NCBI RefSeq assembly: GCF_022808615.1
Contig: NZ_JAKZKS010000001.1
Coordinates: 62,001 to 126,000, forward strand
DNA: 64,000 nucleotides
Direction: 5' to 3'
Origin: Bacillus sp. FJAT-47783
GTDB taxonomy: Bacteria > Bacillota > Bacilli > Bacillales > Aeribacillaceae
Shown here: positions 17,808-26,861 of the stretch, piece after piece
Numbering within the stretch: the stretch's first letter is position 1
How the letters are laid out: each line of letters starts with the position of its first letter
Translations under genes and position numbers: made by a program
Notes under the pieces: model-generated
What the model saw: the letters and a program-made list of their open reading frames with translations, nothing else
Databases searched by the model: none
What the model was told of the DNA's origin: nothing

Positions 17808-19120
17808 GATCCATCACCTTTTTCGATAAGTTGTAGAAGCTCTGTGACGGTTTGGTCAAACGAATGTTTATCATCTACTGTTTGCTTTAAAAAAGAAAGA
17901 ATTCTCGGATATAAACGAATCGCGCGATCGATTTCAATTGATGAACCTCGCTTGTAGGCGCCGATATTGATTAAATCTTCTGCTTCCATATATGTAGATA
18001 AAATATTTCGCAGTTCATTAGCCGCATGTTTATGTTGATTTGATACGATTTGGTTCATAATCCGGCTGACACTTTTTAAAATATTGATCGCTGGATATTG
18101 TCCTTTGTTCGCAAGGTTTCGGTCCAATACGATGTGACCGTCTAATATTCCTCGAACAGTATCTGCAATCGGTTCATTTAAATCGTCTCCATCAACAAGT
18201 ACCGTATAGAAGGCGGTAATAGCACCGTGTTCATTTGTACCTGTCCGCTCTAATAATTTGGGGAGGATGGCAAAAACTGAAGGCGGATAACCTTTTGTCG
18301 TAGGTGGTTCGCCTACAGCAAGTCCAACCTCACGTTGTGCCATCGCAACACGAGTAACCGAATCCATCATAAACATTACATTAAGCCCTTTATCCCGAAA
18401 ATATTCGGCAATAGCCGTAGCCGTATATGCCGCTTTAATTCGCATAAGTGCCGGTTGATCGGATGTCGCAGCGATGACAACCGTTTTCTGCAACCCTTCT
18501 TCCCCAAGATCTCTTTCTATAAACTCACGAACTTCTCTTCCACGTTCACCGATTAAGGCGATCACATTCACATCTGCTGTTGTATTCTTTGCTATCATTC
18601 CGAGCAACGTACTTTTTCCTACCCCGCTACCTGCAAATATCCCAACCCGTTGCCCATTTCCGATTGTTAAAAAGCCATCAATTGCTTTGACGCCAACCGA
18701 AATCGTTTCCTGAATGGGCGGCTTTGTTAACGGATTTGGTGGGTCATTTTCACTTTGAACAGATGTTAAACCATTCGGAAGTTTTGAACCATTCAATGGA
18801 CATCCTAATGCATCAACAACATGGCCAATTAAATTCATCCCAGCTTTAATTTTTAAAGGCTCTCCAGTTGCTTCAACAATGCTTCCAGGAGCCACACGTT
18901 GAATCGATGTAAAGGGCATCATTAATATATGTTCGCCCTTAAACCCAACAACTTCTGCTGGAATTTTCATGTTATCTCCAACATGAATAAAACAGAGGTC
19001 TCCTATTGAACATTCAGGACCAATTGATTCAACTGTTAATCCTACCACTTTATGAATTTTCCCATAACGTTTATACGCATTAATGGAATCGATTTTAGTA
19101 AGGAGGCTTTGATAGTTCAT
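17804..19120 (-). CDS. fliI: FliI flagellum-specific export ATPase
   Basis: FliI is the F1-beta-like hexameric ATPase that energises substrate loading at the export gate. The 438-residue protein has the Walker A motif GSGVGKST at about 164-171, GERGREVREFIE after it, and the conserved MMDSVTRVAMAQREVGLA and PPSVFAILPKLLERTG stretches. An ATG at 19126 overlaps the fliH stop (TAATG) but sits only 2 bases from AAGGA; the ATG at 19120 has spacing 8 and gives the same length as the B. subtilis protein. fliJ overlaps its 3' end. Confidence 0.97.
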   Translation of the reverse strand: MNYQSLLTKIDSINAYKRYGKIHKVVGLTVESIGPECSIGDLCFIHVGDNMKIPAEVVGFKGEHILMMPFTSIQRVAPGSIVEATGEPLKIKAGMNLIGHVVDALGCPLNGSKLPNGLTSVQSENDPPNPLTKPPIQETISVGVKAIDGFLTIGNGQRVGIFAGSGVGKSTLLGMIAKNTTADVNVIALIGERGREVREFIERDLGEEGLQKTVVIAATSDQPALMRIKAAYTATAIAEYFRDKGLNVMFMMDSVTRVAMAQREVGLAVGEPPTTKGYPPSVFAILPKLLERTGTNEHGAITAFYTVLVDGDDLNEPIADTVRGILDGHIVLDRNLANKGQYPAINILKSVSRIMNQIVSNQHKHAANELRNILSTYMEAEDLINIGAYKRGSSIEIDRAIRLYPRILSFLKQTVDDKHSFDQTVTELLQLIEKGDGS

Positions 19121-19125
19121 GGCCA

Positions 19126-19872
19126 TTATCCTTCTTTCATAAAATCAAGCAGTTTATTTTTCAATTGTTCAATTTGGGTCTCTATGCTTGCATCGATCTT
19201 TCCAGAGGTCGATTCAACATGGACACTAAAAGGTTTTAGTTTGGCATCTGGAATAATGAATAAATCCACTACTTTTGTAAAAAGTTGTTCAAACTCTTCC
19301 TTATGAAAAAGAATGAACTCGTATTGTTCTGGATGCACAAATATTTTCACTTCCGGATAGTCTTTCACTTCTTCAATCACAGCTTTGACAATGGATTGAA
19401 ACTTTTTCGGTTCCTCTGCTAGCGTTGTTTTCACTATTTTTTCGGCAGCCTTCATCGCAAGCAATACTATTTGTTCTTCTGCCGATTCAATTTTCTTCAC
19501 ATAGTCTGTCTTGGCTACTTCCATGATGTGTTCCACTTTTTTAATCGCTGCTTCATATGCTTGAAATCCAGCTTTTTCCCCTGCATGAAACCCCTCATCA
19601 TAGCCTATTTTTTGAGCTTCTTGAATAAATGCTTCGCGTTCTTTTTGCCAATTGTTTCTAAGTTCGTCAATTTCAGCTAGACAAGATGCTCGTTCTTCAT
19701 ATGCTTTTTTTAAGATCGTCTCCGCTTCTTCTTTAGCCTTTTTCAAATCGTTCTTATCGTTCGTCTGTTCTTTTTCTTGTTGATCATGTTTTTGTACTTC
19801 AAGAGCTTTAAGTACTAGCTTAATAGGTTCTTGATTCGTCATGGAGTATGAGCGTTTCAGAACACTAGACAA
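19126..19872 (-). CDS. fliH: FliH negative regulator and stator of the export ATPase
   Basis: FliH dimers hold FliI at the base of the exporter. The 248-residue protein has a polar N-terminus, a long charged coiled coil at about 35-120 including GxxxG-like repeats (YDEGFHAGEKAGFQAYEAA), and a C-terminal domain resembling the V/F-ATPase peripheral stalk subunits (VLLAMKAAEKIVKTTL). The start is TTG with GGAG nine bases upstream, overlapping the fliG end by 8 bases. The family diverges quickly; the repeat pattern and position between fliG and fliI support the call. Confidence 0.92.
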   Translation of the reverse strand: MSSVLKRSYSMTNQEPIKLVLKALEVQKHDQQEKEQTNDKNDLKKAKEEAETILKKAYEERASCLAEIDELRNNWQKEREAFIQEAQKIGYDEGFHAGEKAGFQAYEAAIKKVEHIMEVAKTDYVKKIESAEEQIVLLAMKAAEKIVKTTLAEEPKKFQSIVKAVIEEVKDYPEVKIFVHPEQYEFILFHKEEFEQLFTKVVDLFIIPDAKLKPFSVHVESTSGKIDASIETQIEQLKNKLLDFMKEG

Positions 19873-20866
19873 TTAAATCATCTCCCCCGCCTCTTGCAAT
19901 GACAATTTCACCAGCATCCTCTAGTCGACGAATGACTGAAACAATTTTCGTTTGCGCTTCTTCTACATCACGCAAGCGCACAGGCCCCATAAATTCCATC
20001 TCTTCTTTAAATGCTTCAACCATACGAGAAGACATATTTTTAAACAGCACTTCTTTCACTTCATCTGAAGCAACCTTCAAGGATAGTTTTAAATCTTCAT
20101 TATCCGCATCACGAATAACACGTTGAATTGCGCGATTATCCAATGTAACGATATCTTCAAATACGAACATCCGTTTTTTAATTTCCTCAGCTAAATCTGG
20201 ATCTTGTATTTCAAGTGCCTCGATAATCGTTTTTTCTGTCGAACGATCAACACCGTTTAATACTTCAACGACCGTTTCAATACCGCCTGTTTCACTATAA
20301 TCTTGCGTAACGGTTGATGATAATTTCTTTTCTAAAACTTGTTCAACTTCACTGATCACTTCAGGGGACGTTCTTTCCATCACAGCGATTCTTTTTGCAA
20401 TATCTGCTTGCATTTCTTGTGGCAAAGCAGATAAAATTTGGCCCGCTTGTGAGGCATCTAAATAAGATAATATTAGCGCAATCGTTTGCGGATGTTCATT
20501 TTGAATAAAATTCAATATTTGTGTAGGCTCCGCTTTACGTGCAAAATCAAACGGTCTCACTTGTAAAGATGACGTTAATCGATGAATAATACTGTCTGCT
20601 TTATCTTCTCCTAGCGCCTTTTCTAAAACATGTCTTGCATACTGAATGCCACCTTGGGATATGTAATCTTGCGCTAGCGCAATTTCATGAAATTCTGCCA
20701 TTATTTCTTCTTTTTTCTCGGCTTCTACTTTTCTAACACTTGATATTTCAAGCGTTAGTTTTTCAATTTCCTCTTCTGATAGATGCTTATATACATTTGC
20801 CGCGACATCAGGTCCTAAGGAGATGAGTAAGACGGCAGCTTTCTGCCGACCTGTTAATTTTTTCAT
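19865..20866 (-). CDS. fliG: FliG flagellar motor switch protein
   Basis: FliG is the C-ring subunit that touches the stator and generates torque. The 333-residue protein contains the N-terminal FliF-binding domain (KKLTGRQKAAVLLISLGP), the middle domain with EHPQTIALILSYL, and the C-terminal torque domain with FVFEDIVTLDNRAIQRVIRD, whose charged residues contact MotA. It lies between fliF and fliH. The sequence is highly similar to B. subtilis FliG. Confidence 0.97.
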   Translation of the reverse strand: MKKLTGRQKAAVLLISLGPDVAANVYKHLSEEEIEKLTLEISSVRKVEAEKKEEIMAEFHEIALAQDYISQGGIQYARHVLEKALGEDKADSIIHRLTSSLQVRPFDFARKAEPTQILNFIQNEHPQTIALILSYLDASQAGQILSALPQEMQADIAKRIAVMERTSPEVISEVEQVLEKKLSSTVTQDYSETGGIETVVEVLNGVDRSTEKTIIEALEIQDPDLAEEIKKRMFVFEDIVTLDNRAIQRVIRDADNEDLKLSLKVASDEVKEVLFKNMSSRMVEAFKEEMEFMGPVRLRDVEEAQTKIVSVIRRLEDAGEIVIARGGGDDLIV

Positions 20867-20878
20867 TCTAATCTCCCC

Positions 20879-22480
20879 CTAATCTTCATAGAGCCAAGTG
20901 CGTAAAAGTTTCGCGAATTCATCAGGTTTTTCTTTCGCCATCTCTTCAATTTGTTTCCGTGTTACTGTTGTTTTATCAATCGACTCTTCCCGCTCTTCGA
21001 AAATATTTCGGACTTCCACTTGCTCTTCCTCTTGCAAAGGTTCTCCTTCTACGAATTCTACTTGTTTTCTGCGATTTCTTACGAGCAGGAAGATAAGGAG
21101 CATGATGACGATTACTGCGCCACCTAAAACGACGTATACCCAAATTGGGATTGCAAATGTCGCTGCTTCTTGTTCAAATGTCGCTTTGCCACTAAACGGC
21201 TGTACGGAAACAACAATCTTATCTTCTATTTGTTCATTTGTTAACGGCTCTTCATTCGTACCTTTATACATGCTCGTACGAACGATTGTCGATAAAATTT
21301 GTTCAATATCATCTACTTGTTCTTGAGCAAGTGACGTTGGATCATCTCGTTTAGGTGGCTCCACCATCACTTGAATTCCAATATCACGGATTTTATACGG
21401 ACTTTCAACAATCTCTTTTTTAATCCGATTGACTTCATGATTGACTCGTTCTTCAATTCGTTCATATTCCCCAGAACCGTCTCCACCAGCTTCTTGAATG
21501 GTCACGGTATCTGTATTACCCGTTCCACTAATTCCACCAGCGTTTGCTCCATCTCCTGTATAAGCTTCTGTAATTCGTTCAACACTTATAGCGATGCCTT
21601 CATTGTTATCCTCATCAACAGGTTCGACAATGCTTTCTTCACGATTTTCTTGCGTAAAATCGATATCTGTCGTAACCGATACAACGACTTTATCTTGACC
21701 AATCATCGTTCCGAGAAGTTTTTGAACGTCTCTTCTAATTTCTTGTTCAATCTCCTTTTGTAACTGTAATTGGGAAACAACATTCGAATTCAATGGACTG
21801 TTTTCATTTTCTAGGTCAAAATAACTAAAGTTTTGATCCATAATGACGATATTGTTAGTAGGAAGATTCGGGATGCTTTTCGATACAAGATGATATAACG
21901 CATTTACTTTATTTTGATCAAGCTCATATCCTGGTTGTACATTTAACACAATTGAGGCAGACGCTTCTTTTGTCACTTCACCAACAAAGACGGACTCTTG
22001 CGGTAAATTGATCATAACTTTTGCATCTTGAATACCATCGATGCCTTTGATTAAATTGGCAAGTTCTGTTTGCGTCGCATCAAGCTTCATCATATTAAAC
22101 TCGTTATCTGTCATACCAAATCCCGCGTTTTGACCGAAAAAGGAATAATCAATATTCCCACTATCTGGAATACCCTCAGCTGCTAGTTCAACTTTTAAAC
22201 TGTCAGCAACCTCTTCTGGTACTAAAATTGTTTGACCATTGTCTCGTATTTCGGATTGGATCGCTCTTGCATCAAGTGTTTCTTTTATTTTTCCTGCCTC
22301 TTGTAACGATAGATTCGTATATAGTGGAACCATATTCGAAGACATCATGAAGACGGATATCGTAATAATAATGGCGAAAGCAGCAACAATCGAGCCGATT
22401 ATCGCTCCTTTTTGCACACGAGACCGTCTGTCCCAAAATGACTTCATGCTCGTCAATATTTCTTTCATTTTTTCATTCAT
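20879..22480 (-). CDS. fliF: FliF flagellar MS-ring protein
   Basis: FliF forms the membrane MS ring on which the flagellum is built. The 533-residue protein has two membrane helices, at about 25-47 (GAIIGSIVAAFAIIITISV) and 445-467 (IPIWVYVVLGGAVIVIMLLI). Between them are ring-building motifs with LVPEEVADSLKVELAAEGIP and the FGQNAGFGMTDNEF hallmark. The C-terminal tail (EEMAKEKPDEFAKLLRTWL) is the FliG-binding segment. It follows fliE and precedes fliG. Confidence 0.97.
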   Translation of the reverse strand: MNEKMKEILTSMKSFWDRRSRVQKGAIIGSIVAAFAIIITISVFMMSSNMVPLYTNLSLQEAGKIKETLDARAIQSEIRDNGQTILVPEEVADSLKVELAAEGIPDSGNIDYSFFGQNAGFGMTDNEFNMMKLDATQTELANLIKGIDGIQDAKVMINLPQESVFVGEVTKEASASIVLNVQPGYELDQNKVNALYHLVSKSIPNLPTNNIVIMDQNFSYFDLENENSPLNSNVVSQLQLQKEIEQEIRRDVQKLLGTMIGQDKVVVSVTTDIDFTQENREESIVEPVDEDNNEGIAISVERITEAYTGDGANAGGISGTGNTDTVTIQEAGGDGSGEYERIEERVNHEVNRIKKEIVESPYKIRDIGIQVMVEPPKRDDPTSLAQEQVDDIEQILSTIVRTSMYKGTNEEPLTNEQIEDKIVVSVQPFSGKATFEQEAATFAIPIWVYVVLGGAVIVIMLLIFLLVRNRRKQVEFVEGEPLQEEEQVEVRNIFEEREESIDKTTVTRKQIEEMAKEKPDEFAKLLRTWLYED

Positions 22481-22530
22481 TATTAAATCCTCCGATAAGA
22501 CGAATCCATTCGATGAATGGATGTAAAGTC

Positions 22531-22827
22531 TTAAACTTGCATTCTCATCATTTCTTGGTAAGCTTCTACCGCTTTATTCCGAACTTCAATCGTTGTATGT
22601 AACAAAATGTTCGCTTTTTCAGAAGCAATCATCACATTATGTAATTCAACCGGTTTTCCTGAAACGAAGTCGTTCGTCATATTATCAGCATTTAATTGTG
22701 CGTCATTTACGGTGTTAAGTGTTTGTTTTAATATCGTTGAAAAGGATGTTTTAGGCTTTGCTATTGGCTGGTTTGCCGTAAAAGAAGTATGTATTGCTGG
22801 TTGAACTTGTGCTACTCCATTCATCAT
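22531..22827 (-). CDS. fliE: FliE flagellar hook-basal body complex protein
   Basis: FliE joins the MS ring to the proximal rod and is the first exported rod component. The 98-residue protein ends with the conserved FliE segment VMIASEKANILLHTTIEVRN and AYQEMMRMQV. GAGG lies about 10 bases before the ATG at 22827, with a second ATG three bases later. It lies between flgC and fliF, as in most Bacillus. Confidence 0.95.
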   Translation of the reverse strand: MMNGVAQVQPAIHTSFTANQPIAKPKTSFSTILKQTLNTVNDAQLNADNMTNDFVSGKPVELHNVMIASEKANILLHTTIEVRNKAVEAYQEMMRMQV

Positions 22828-22848
22828 GATTCATTTTCCTCGCTCTCA

Positions 22849-23301
22849 TTACTTTCCAAGTTCTAAAGCTTTCATTAGCATCCCTTTTGAAGCATTGAAC
22901 GCTGTAACATTCGCCTCATAGGCTCGTGTACTACTCATTAAATCAACCATTTCTTTTAAAGGATCTACGTTCGGGTACTTCACATACCCATTATCGTCTG
23001 CATCTGGATGCATTGGGTTATATACTAACTTAAATGGTGATGTATCTTCTGTGATTTTTGTCACTTTCACTCCACTCCCAATGTTAGTAGTAGGTTTCAT
23101 TGCACTTTTTAAATAACTGGAAAATTTTTGGTTTTCGGGTGCTGTTACGACCATTTTCCGTTTATAAGGCTCCCATGACTCTCCGTTATCTTCAGCTCTT
23201 GTCGTATCCATATTCGCGATATTAGAGGAAATGACATCCATTCGAAGTCGCTGGGTCGTTAAACCAGAACTTGTAATGTTCAGCGATTGAAAAATCCCCA
23301 T
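22849..23301 (-). CDS. flgC: FlgC flagellar proximal rod protein
   Basis: FlgC is a rod subunit. The 150-residue protein has the flagellar rod N-terminal motif (SLNITSSGLTTQRLRMDVIS followed by SNIANMDTTRA) and the conserved C-terminal motif EMVDLMSSTRAYEANVTAFN. The ATG overlaps the flgB stop (TAATG), so flgB and flgC are translationally coupled. fliE follows. Confidence 0.97.
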   Translation of the reverse strand: MGIFQSLNITSSGLTTQRLRMDVISSNIANMDTTRAEDNGESWEPYKRKMVVTAPENQKFSSYLKSAMKPTTNIGSGVKVTKITEDTSPFKLVYNPMHPDADDNGYVKYPNVDPLKEMVDLMSSTRAYEANVTAFNASKGMLMKALELGK

Positions 23302-23699
23302 TATGCTCGACCACCTTTTATAACCGTTTTTAATGAATTGAATTTCCCACTTAATCTATCAACTAATGCATCATAATAGATTTGGTTTTGGGCCATTTCC
23401 GCCATCTCTTGATCGATATCAACACTATTTCCATTCGACATATAGGAGGCATCATTTCTTGTATATACGTTAAATGAGTTGCTATGATCTAGGGAAGAAA
23501 ACGGAATATGTTTTTCTTGCGTTCGATACGCTTCAAATCTTTTCATTTCACTTTTAAGCGTTTCTTTAAAACTAACATTTTTCGCTTTATATCCAGGAGT
23601 TTCGACATTTGCAATATTGTGAGATGTGACTTTTTGCTTATTCGAAGCATAATCAATCCCTTGTTCGATATGACTAATGGTACTAGAAAAAATATTCAT
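23301..23699 (-). CDS. flgB: FlgB flagellar proximal rod protein, first gene of the fla/che operon
   Basis: FlgB is a rod subunit, with SHNIANVETPGYKAKNVSFK in the N-terminal half and the C-terminal MAEMAQNQIYYDALVDRLS segment. The frame extends to a TTG at 23711, but the ATG at 23699 has GGGGG just upstream and gives the usual start MNIFSSTIS, with 132 residues. It is the promoter-proximal gene of the long fla/che operon; a candidate promoter lies about 36-64 bases upstream. Confidence 0.96.
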   Translation of the reverse strand: MNIFSSTISHIEQGIDYASNKQKVTSHNIANVETPGYKAKNVSFKETLKSEMKRFEAYRTQEKHIPFSSLDHSNSFNVYTRNDASYMSNGNSVDIDQEMAEMAQNQIYYDALVDRLSGKFNSLKTVIKGGRA

Positions 23700-23734
23700 C
23701 TTTACCCCCAAAAAGATAATGTTGTAGAACGAAT

Positions 23735-23763
23735 AATATAATTGTCGAATATTGTTAAGTCTA
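23735..23763 (-). promoter_or_regulatory. Candidate sigma-A promoter of the fla/che operon
   Basis: On the minus strand TAGACT is followed after 17 bases by TATATT (23740-23735), four and five matches to the sigma-A consensus. Transcription would begin near 23728, about 30 bases before the flgB ATG. The region is very AT-rich, so chance matches are possible. Confidence 0.4.
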
Positions 23764-23801
23764 TCCTTATTTTAAAGAAGATTAGAGATAAAGTCTATGA
23801 A

Positions 23802-23816
23802 CCTTTTGTTAAAATT
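23802..23816 (-). promoter_or_regulatory. Weak CodY-box-like sequence upstream of flgB
   Basis: AATTTTAACAAAAGG matches the CodY consensus AATTTTCWGAAAATT with four mismatches. CodY represses the fla/che operon in B. subtilis, and the site lies about 40-65 bases upstream of the predicted promoter, so it is plausible but weak in such AT-rich DNA. Confidence 0.22.
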
Positions 23817-23966
23817 CATCGTAAAATTAGTTCATTTTTCATATAGGACTTAATTCCTAAAACTTTTTTATCTTACTTTTTCCTGCGTTGAAAAATGTTG
23901 ATTTATCCTAATTGTGACTCCTTGATATTGAAGCAAAAAACGGATCATTGACTCTGTTTTAAATTT

Positions 23967-24007
23967 GAAAAAGGGTTGAAATCGAAAGTTGATTTCAACC
24001 CTTTTTC
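23967..24007 (-). terminator. Strong intrinsic terminator after codY
   Basis: A perfect 17-base-pair stem (23967-23983 with 23991-24007) encloses a 7-base loop; its core is AAGGGTTGAAATC. Oligo-A and oligo-T tracts form the lower stem, so it can also stop transcription from the opposite strand. It starts 30 bases after the codY stop and separates the xerC-hslVU-codY unit from fla/che. Confidence 0.9.
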
Positions 24008-24036
24008 ATATTTGTAAAAATGGTGTACAGAAATGA

Positions 24037-24816
24037 TTAATGGTTTTTTAATTTTTCTAATTCCACTAAAAACTTATCGTTCAATACTTTAATGTATGTC
24101 CCTTTCATTCCTAATGATCGAGATTCGATTACACCTGCACTTTCTAATTTACGAAGTGCGTTAACGATAACAGAACGCGTGATACCTACGCGATCAGCAA
24201 TTTTACTTGCAACTAATAATCCTTCATGTCCATCTAATTCTTCGAAAATATGCTCAATTGCTTCTAACTCACTGTATGACAACGAGCTGATAGCCATTTG
24301 CACAACTGCTTTGCTACGAGCTTCCTCTTCAATTTCTTCCGCTTTTTCCCGTAAAATTTCCATACCAACAACGGTTGCACCGTATTCAGCTAAAATGAGA
24401 TCATCATCGTTAAATTTATCTGCTAAACGTGCAACAATAAGCGTGCCTAAACGCTCACCGCCACCATTAATTGGAACAATTGTTGTATAACCAGTTTTAA
24501 AAAGCTCTCGGTTTTCAACTGGGAATGCTGTATATTCGCTGTAAACATCTAGGTTTGAAGATGTTTCTGTAATGTTAAATAAATTCTTTGTATATTCTTC
24601 TGGAAATTGGCGGTCTTCTAACATTTTTTTCATGCGTTCATTTTCAATTTGTTTATTAATTCCAAAACCTAATAATTTTCCACGTCGGCTTACGACAAAA
24701 ATATTCGCTTCAATTACTTCACTTAACGTTTCTGCCATTTCCTTAAAATTCACTTGTTTACCAGCTGCACTTTGTAGCATTGCATTAATTTTTCGTGTTT
24801 TTTCTAATAAAGCCAT
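24037..24816 (-). CDS. codY: CodY global nutritional repressor
   Basis: CodY senses branched-chain amino acids and GTP and represses stationary-phase genes. The 259-residue protein has the N-terminal GAF ligand-binding domain (about 1-155) and a C-terminal winged helix-turn-helix with [20 protein letters not shown], the DNA-recognition helix of the family, followed by [33 protein letters not shown] precedes the ATG. It ends the xerC-hslV-hslU-codY block, and its product may act on the adjacent flagellar operon. Confidence 0.98.
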   Translation of the reverse strand: MALLEKTRKINAMLQSAAGKQVNFKEMAETLSEVIEANIFVVSRRGKLLGFGINKQIENERMKKMLEDRQFPEEYTKNLFNITETSSNLDVYSEYTAFPVENRELFKTGYTTIVPINGGGERLGTLIVARLADKFNDDDLILAEYGATVVGMEILREKAEEIEEEARSKAVVQMAISSLSYSELEAIEHIFEELDGHEGLLVASKIADRVGITRSVIVNALRKLESAGVIESRSLGMKGTYIKVLNDKFLVELEKLKNH

Positions 24817-24870
24817 TGTTTTGTCCTCCTAAATTATGTAATGGTTTATTCATAGCTGTTTTGTCATTTT

Positions 24871-26271
24871 TTATAAGATAAATTGACTTAAATCTTTATT
24901 TTGAGCAATTTTGTTCAACTTTCCTTCTACATATTGAGGCGTAATCTCAATTTTTTCAAGTGTAATGTCAGATGCCTCAAATAATAAATCTTCTAATAGC
25001 TTTTCTAAAATGGTATGAAGACGTCTTGCCCCAATATTATCAGTATCTTGATTCACTTGGAAGGCTACTTCTGCTATCTTACGAATAGCATCGTCAGAAA
25101 ATTCTAATTGTATACCTTCTGTTTCCAATAAAGCTATATATTGCTTTAATATTGCATTACTTGGCTCGACAAGGATACGTACGAAGTCTTCGACTGTCAG
25201 TTTTTTTAACTCAACTCGGATCGGAAATCGTCCTTGTAACTCTGGAATTAAATCAGAAGGTTTTGCCATATGAAAAGCCCCTGCTCCGATGAATAAAATA
25301 TGGTCTGTTTTAACGGACCCATACTTCGTCACGACCGTTGATCCTTCAACAATTGGTAAAATGTCGCGTTGCACACCTTCTCTCGAAACGTCTGCAGAAG
25401 CACCACCTTGATTCGATTTAGCAATTTTGTCAATTTCATCTATAAAAATGATGCCGGATTGTTCCGCACGTTCAATGGATATTTGCGTTACTTCATCCAT
25501 ATCAATAAGCTTTTGTGCCTCTTCGTTAATCAACACTTTACGGGCGTCTTTCACTTTTAATTTTCTCCGCTTTTTCTTTTTCGGCATAAAACTTGAGAGT
25601 GCATCTTGCATGTTGATACCCATTTGCTCGATGCCGGAGCCTTGTAGCATATCAAACATCGAAGGTTGTTGTTCCTCAACCTCTACCGTAATGACATCAT
25701 TTTCCAGCTCCCCTGAAGCAAGCTTCCAAGCTACTTCTCTTCTCTTTTGTTCAATGTTGACTTCATCTTGTGATGTTGTTGACTGAACATCTTGAGAGGT
25801 GTTTCCTCCAAATAGCATCTCAAATGGATTTTTGTATGATTGATTCTTTTTCTTACTCGGTACAAGCAATTCGACAATCCGCTTATTCGCATTTTCTTCT
25901 GCTTGTACCTTCACTTCCTGCATTTTTTCTTCTTTTACAATTCGAACAGCCGTTTCAACTAAGTCACGTACCATCGACTCGACATCACGACCGACATAAC
26001 CTACTTCTGTAAATTTTGTCGCTTCGACTTTTACAAAAGGTGCTCCGACAAGCTTAGCGATTCTTCGGGCAATCTCCGTCTTACCGACTCCAGTTGGACC
26101 AATCAATAAAATGTTTTTCGGAACTACTTCTTCACGGATGCTTTCTTGCAATAACATGCGGCGGTAACGATTTCTAAGTGCGACAGCAACCGCCTTTTTC
26201 GCGTCCTTTTGACCAACGATAAATCGGTCTAAATGATCAACAATTTGCCTCGGTGTTAGCTCTTTACCCAT
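24871..26271 (-). CDS. hslU: HslU (ClpY) ATPase subunit of the HslVU protease
   Basis: HslU is the AAA+ unfoldase that feeds HslV. The 466-residue protein has Walker A GPTGVGKT at 58-65, a [14 protein letters not shown] pore-region motif, an intermediate I-domain (about 110-245) and Walker [10 protein letters not shown]. The sensor arginine region and the C-terminal tail ending SQFIL, which docks into HslV, are present. It lies 18 bases after hslV and 54 before codY. Confidence 0.98.
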   Translation of the reverse strand: MGKELTPRQIVDHLDRFIVGQKDAKKAVAVALRNRYRRMLLQESIREEVVPKNILLIGPTGVGKTEIARRIAKLVGAPFVKVEATKFTEVGYVGRDVESMVRDLVETAVRIVKEEKMQEVKVQAEENANKRIVELLVPSKKKNQSYKNPFEMLFGGNTSQDVQSTTSQDEVNIEQKRREVAWKLASGELENDVITVEVEEQQPSMFDMLQGSGIEQMGINMQDALSSFMPKKKKRRKLKVKDARKVLINEEAQKLIDMDEVTQISIERAEQSGIIFIDEIDKIAKSNQGGASADVSREGVQRDILPIVEGSTVVTKYGSVKTDHILFIGAGAFHMAKPSDLIPELQGRFPIRVELKKLTVEDFVRILVEPSNAILKQYIALLETEGIQLEFSDDAIRKIAEVAFQVNQDTDNIGARRLHTILEKLLEDLLFEASDITLEKIEITPQYVEGKLNKIAQNKDLSQFIL

Positions 26272-26289
26272 TAAGAATGGCCCCTTTCA

Positions 26290-26832
26290 TCAAAGTTCTT
26301 CTACAATAATATTCTCATTCGTATATACACAAATTTCACCGGCAATTTTAAGTGCTGACTGCGCGATTTCCTTCGCAGATAAATGCTCTCCTGCAAATCG
26401 CTTTAATGCTCTTCCTGCTGATAACGCATAGTTTCCGCCAGAACCGATTGCTAAAATTCCATCGTCTGGTTCAATGACTTCACCGGTACCCGATACGAGT
26501 AGTAAATGTTCACGATTCATGACGATTAACATAGCTTCAAGCCTTCGTAATACTTTATCACTTCGCCACTGTTTCGCAAGTTCAACAGCCGCACGCTGGA
26601 GGTTTCCGTTATATTCTTCAAGCTTTGCTTCAAACATTTCAAATAACGTAAACGCATCTGCAACAGATCCAGCAAATCCTGCTAGCACTTGTCCGTTAAA
26701 TAATTGACGAACTTTCCGAGCTGTATGTTTCATCACAACAGCATTTCCAAATGTAACTTGACCATCTCCAGCCATCGCACATTGCCCTTTATGGTGAACA
26801 GCAAAAATGGTTGTCGCATGAAATTGTGACAT
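26290..26832 (-). CDS. hslV: HslV (ClpQ) peptidase subunit with N-terminal serine
   Basis: HslV is the proteasome-like dodecameric peptidase of HslVU. The 180-residue protein starts [16 protein letters not shown]. After removal of Met1 the N-terminal residue would be Ser, as in B. subtilis ClpQ, rather than the Thr used by E. coli Hsl[17 protein letters not shown] and [14 protein letters not shown] are family hallmarks. GGGAGG precedes the ATG. It is flanked by xerC and hslU. Confidence 0.97.
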   Translation of the reverse strand: MSQFHATTIFAVHHKGQCAMAGDGQVTFGNAVVMKHTARKVRQLFNGQVLAGFAGSVADAFTLFEMFEAKLEEYNGNLQRAAVELAKQWRSDKVLRRLEAMLIVMNREHLLLVSGTGEVIEPDDGILAIGSGGNYALSAGRALKRFAGEHLSAKEIAQSALKIAGEICVYTNENIIVEEL

Positions 26833-26861
26833 GACTGCGCCTCCCTTAATTTCCCCAGCCG

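Larger units (their letters stand above)
23700..24036. other. codY-flgB intergenic region, 337 bases without a gene
   Basis: No coding frame is credible here. In the direction of transcription the stretch holds the codY terminator (23967-24007), a strongly AT-rich segment with a weak CodY-box-like sequence (23802-23816), and a candidate sigma-A promoter (23735-23763) for the fla/che operon. I looked for a sigma-D promoter (TAAA, 14-15 bases, GCCGATAT) and saw no convincing copy. Confidence 0.8.

Noticed and set aside
20898-21326. A 142-codon plus-strand open frame opposite fliF
   Set aside because: It is a shadow of fliF: no ribosome binding site, unusual composition rich in Ser and Cys, and complete overlap with a well-conserved gene. 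The same applies to the other plus-strand frames opposite flgE, codY, topA, smc and fakA.
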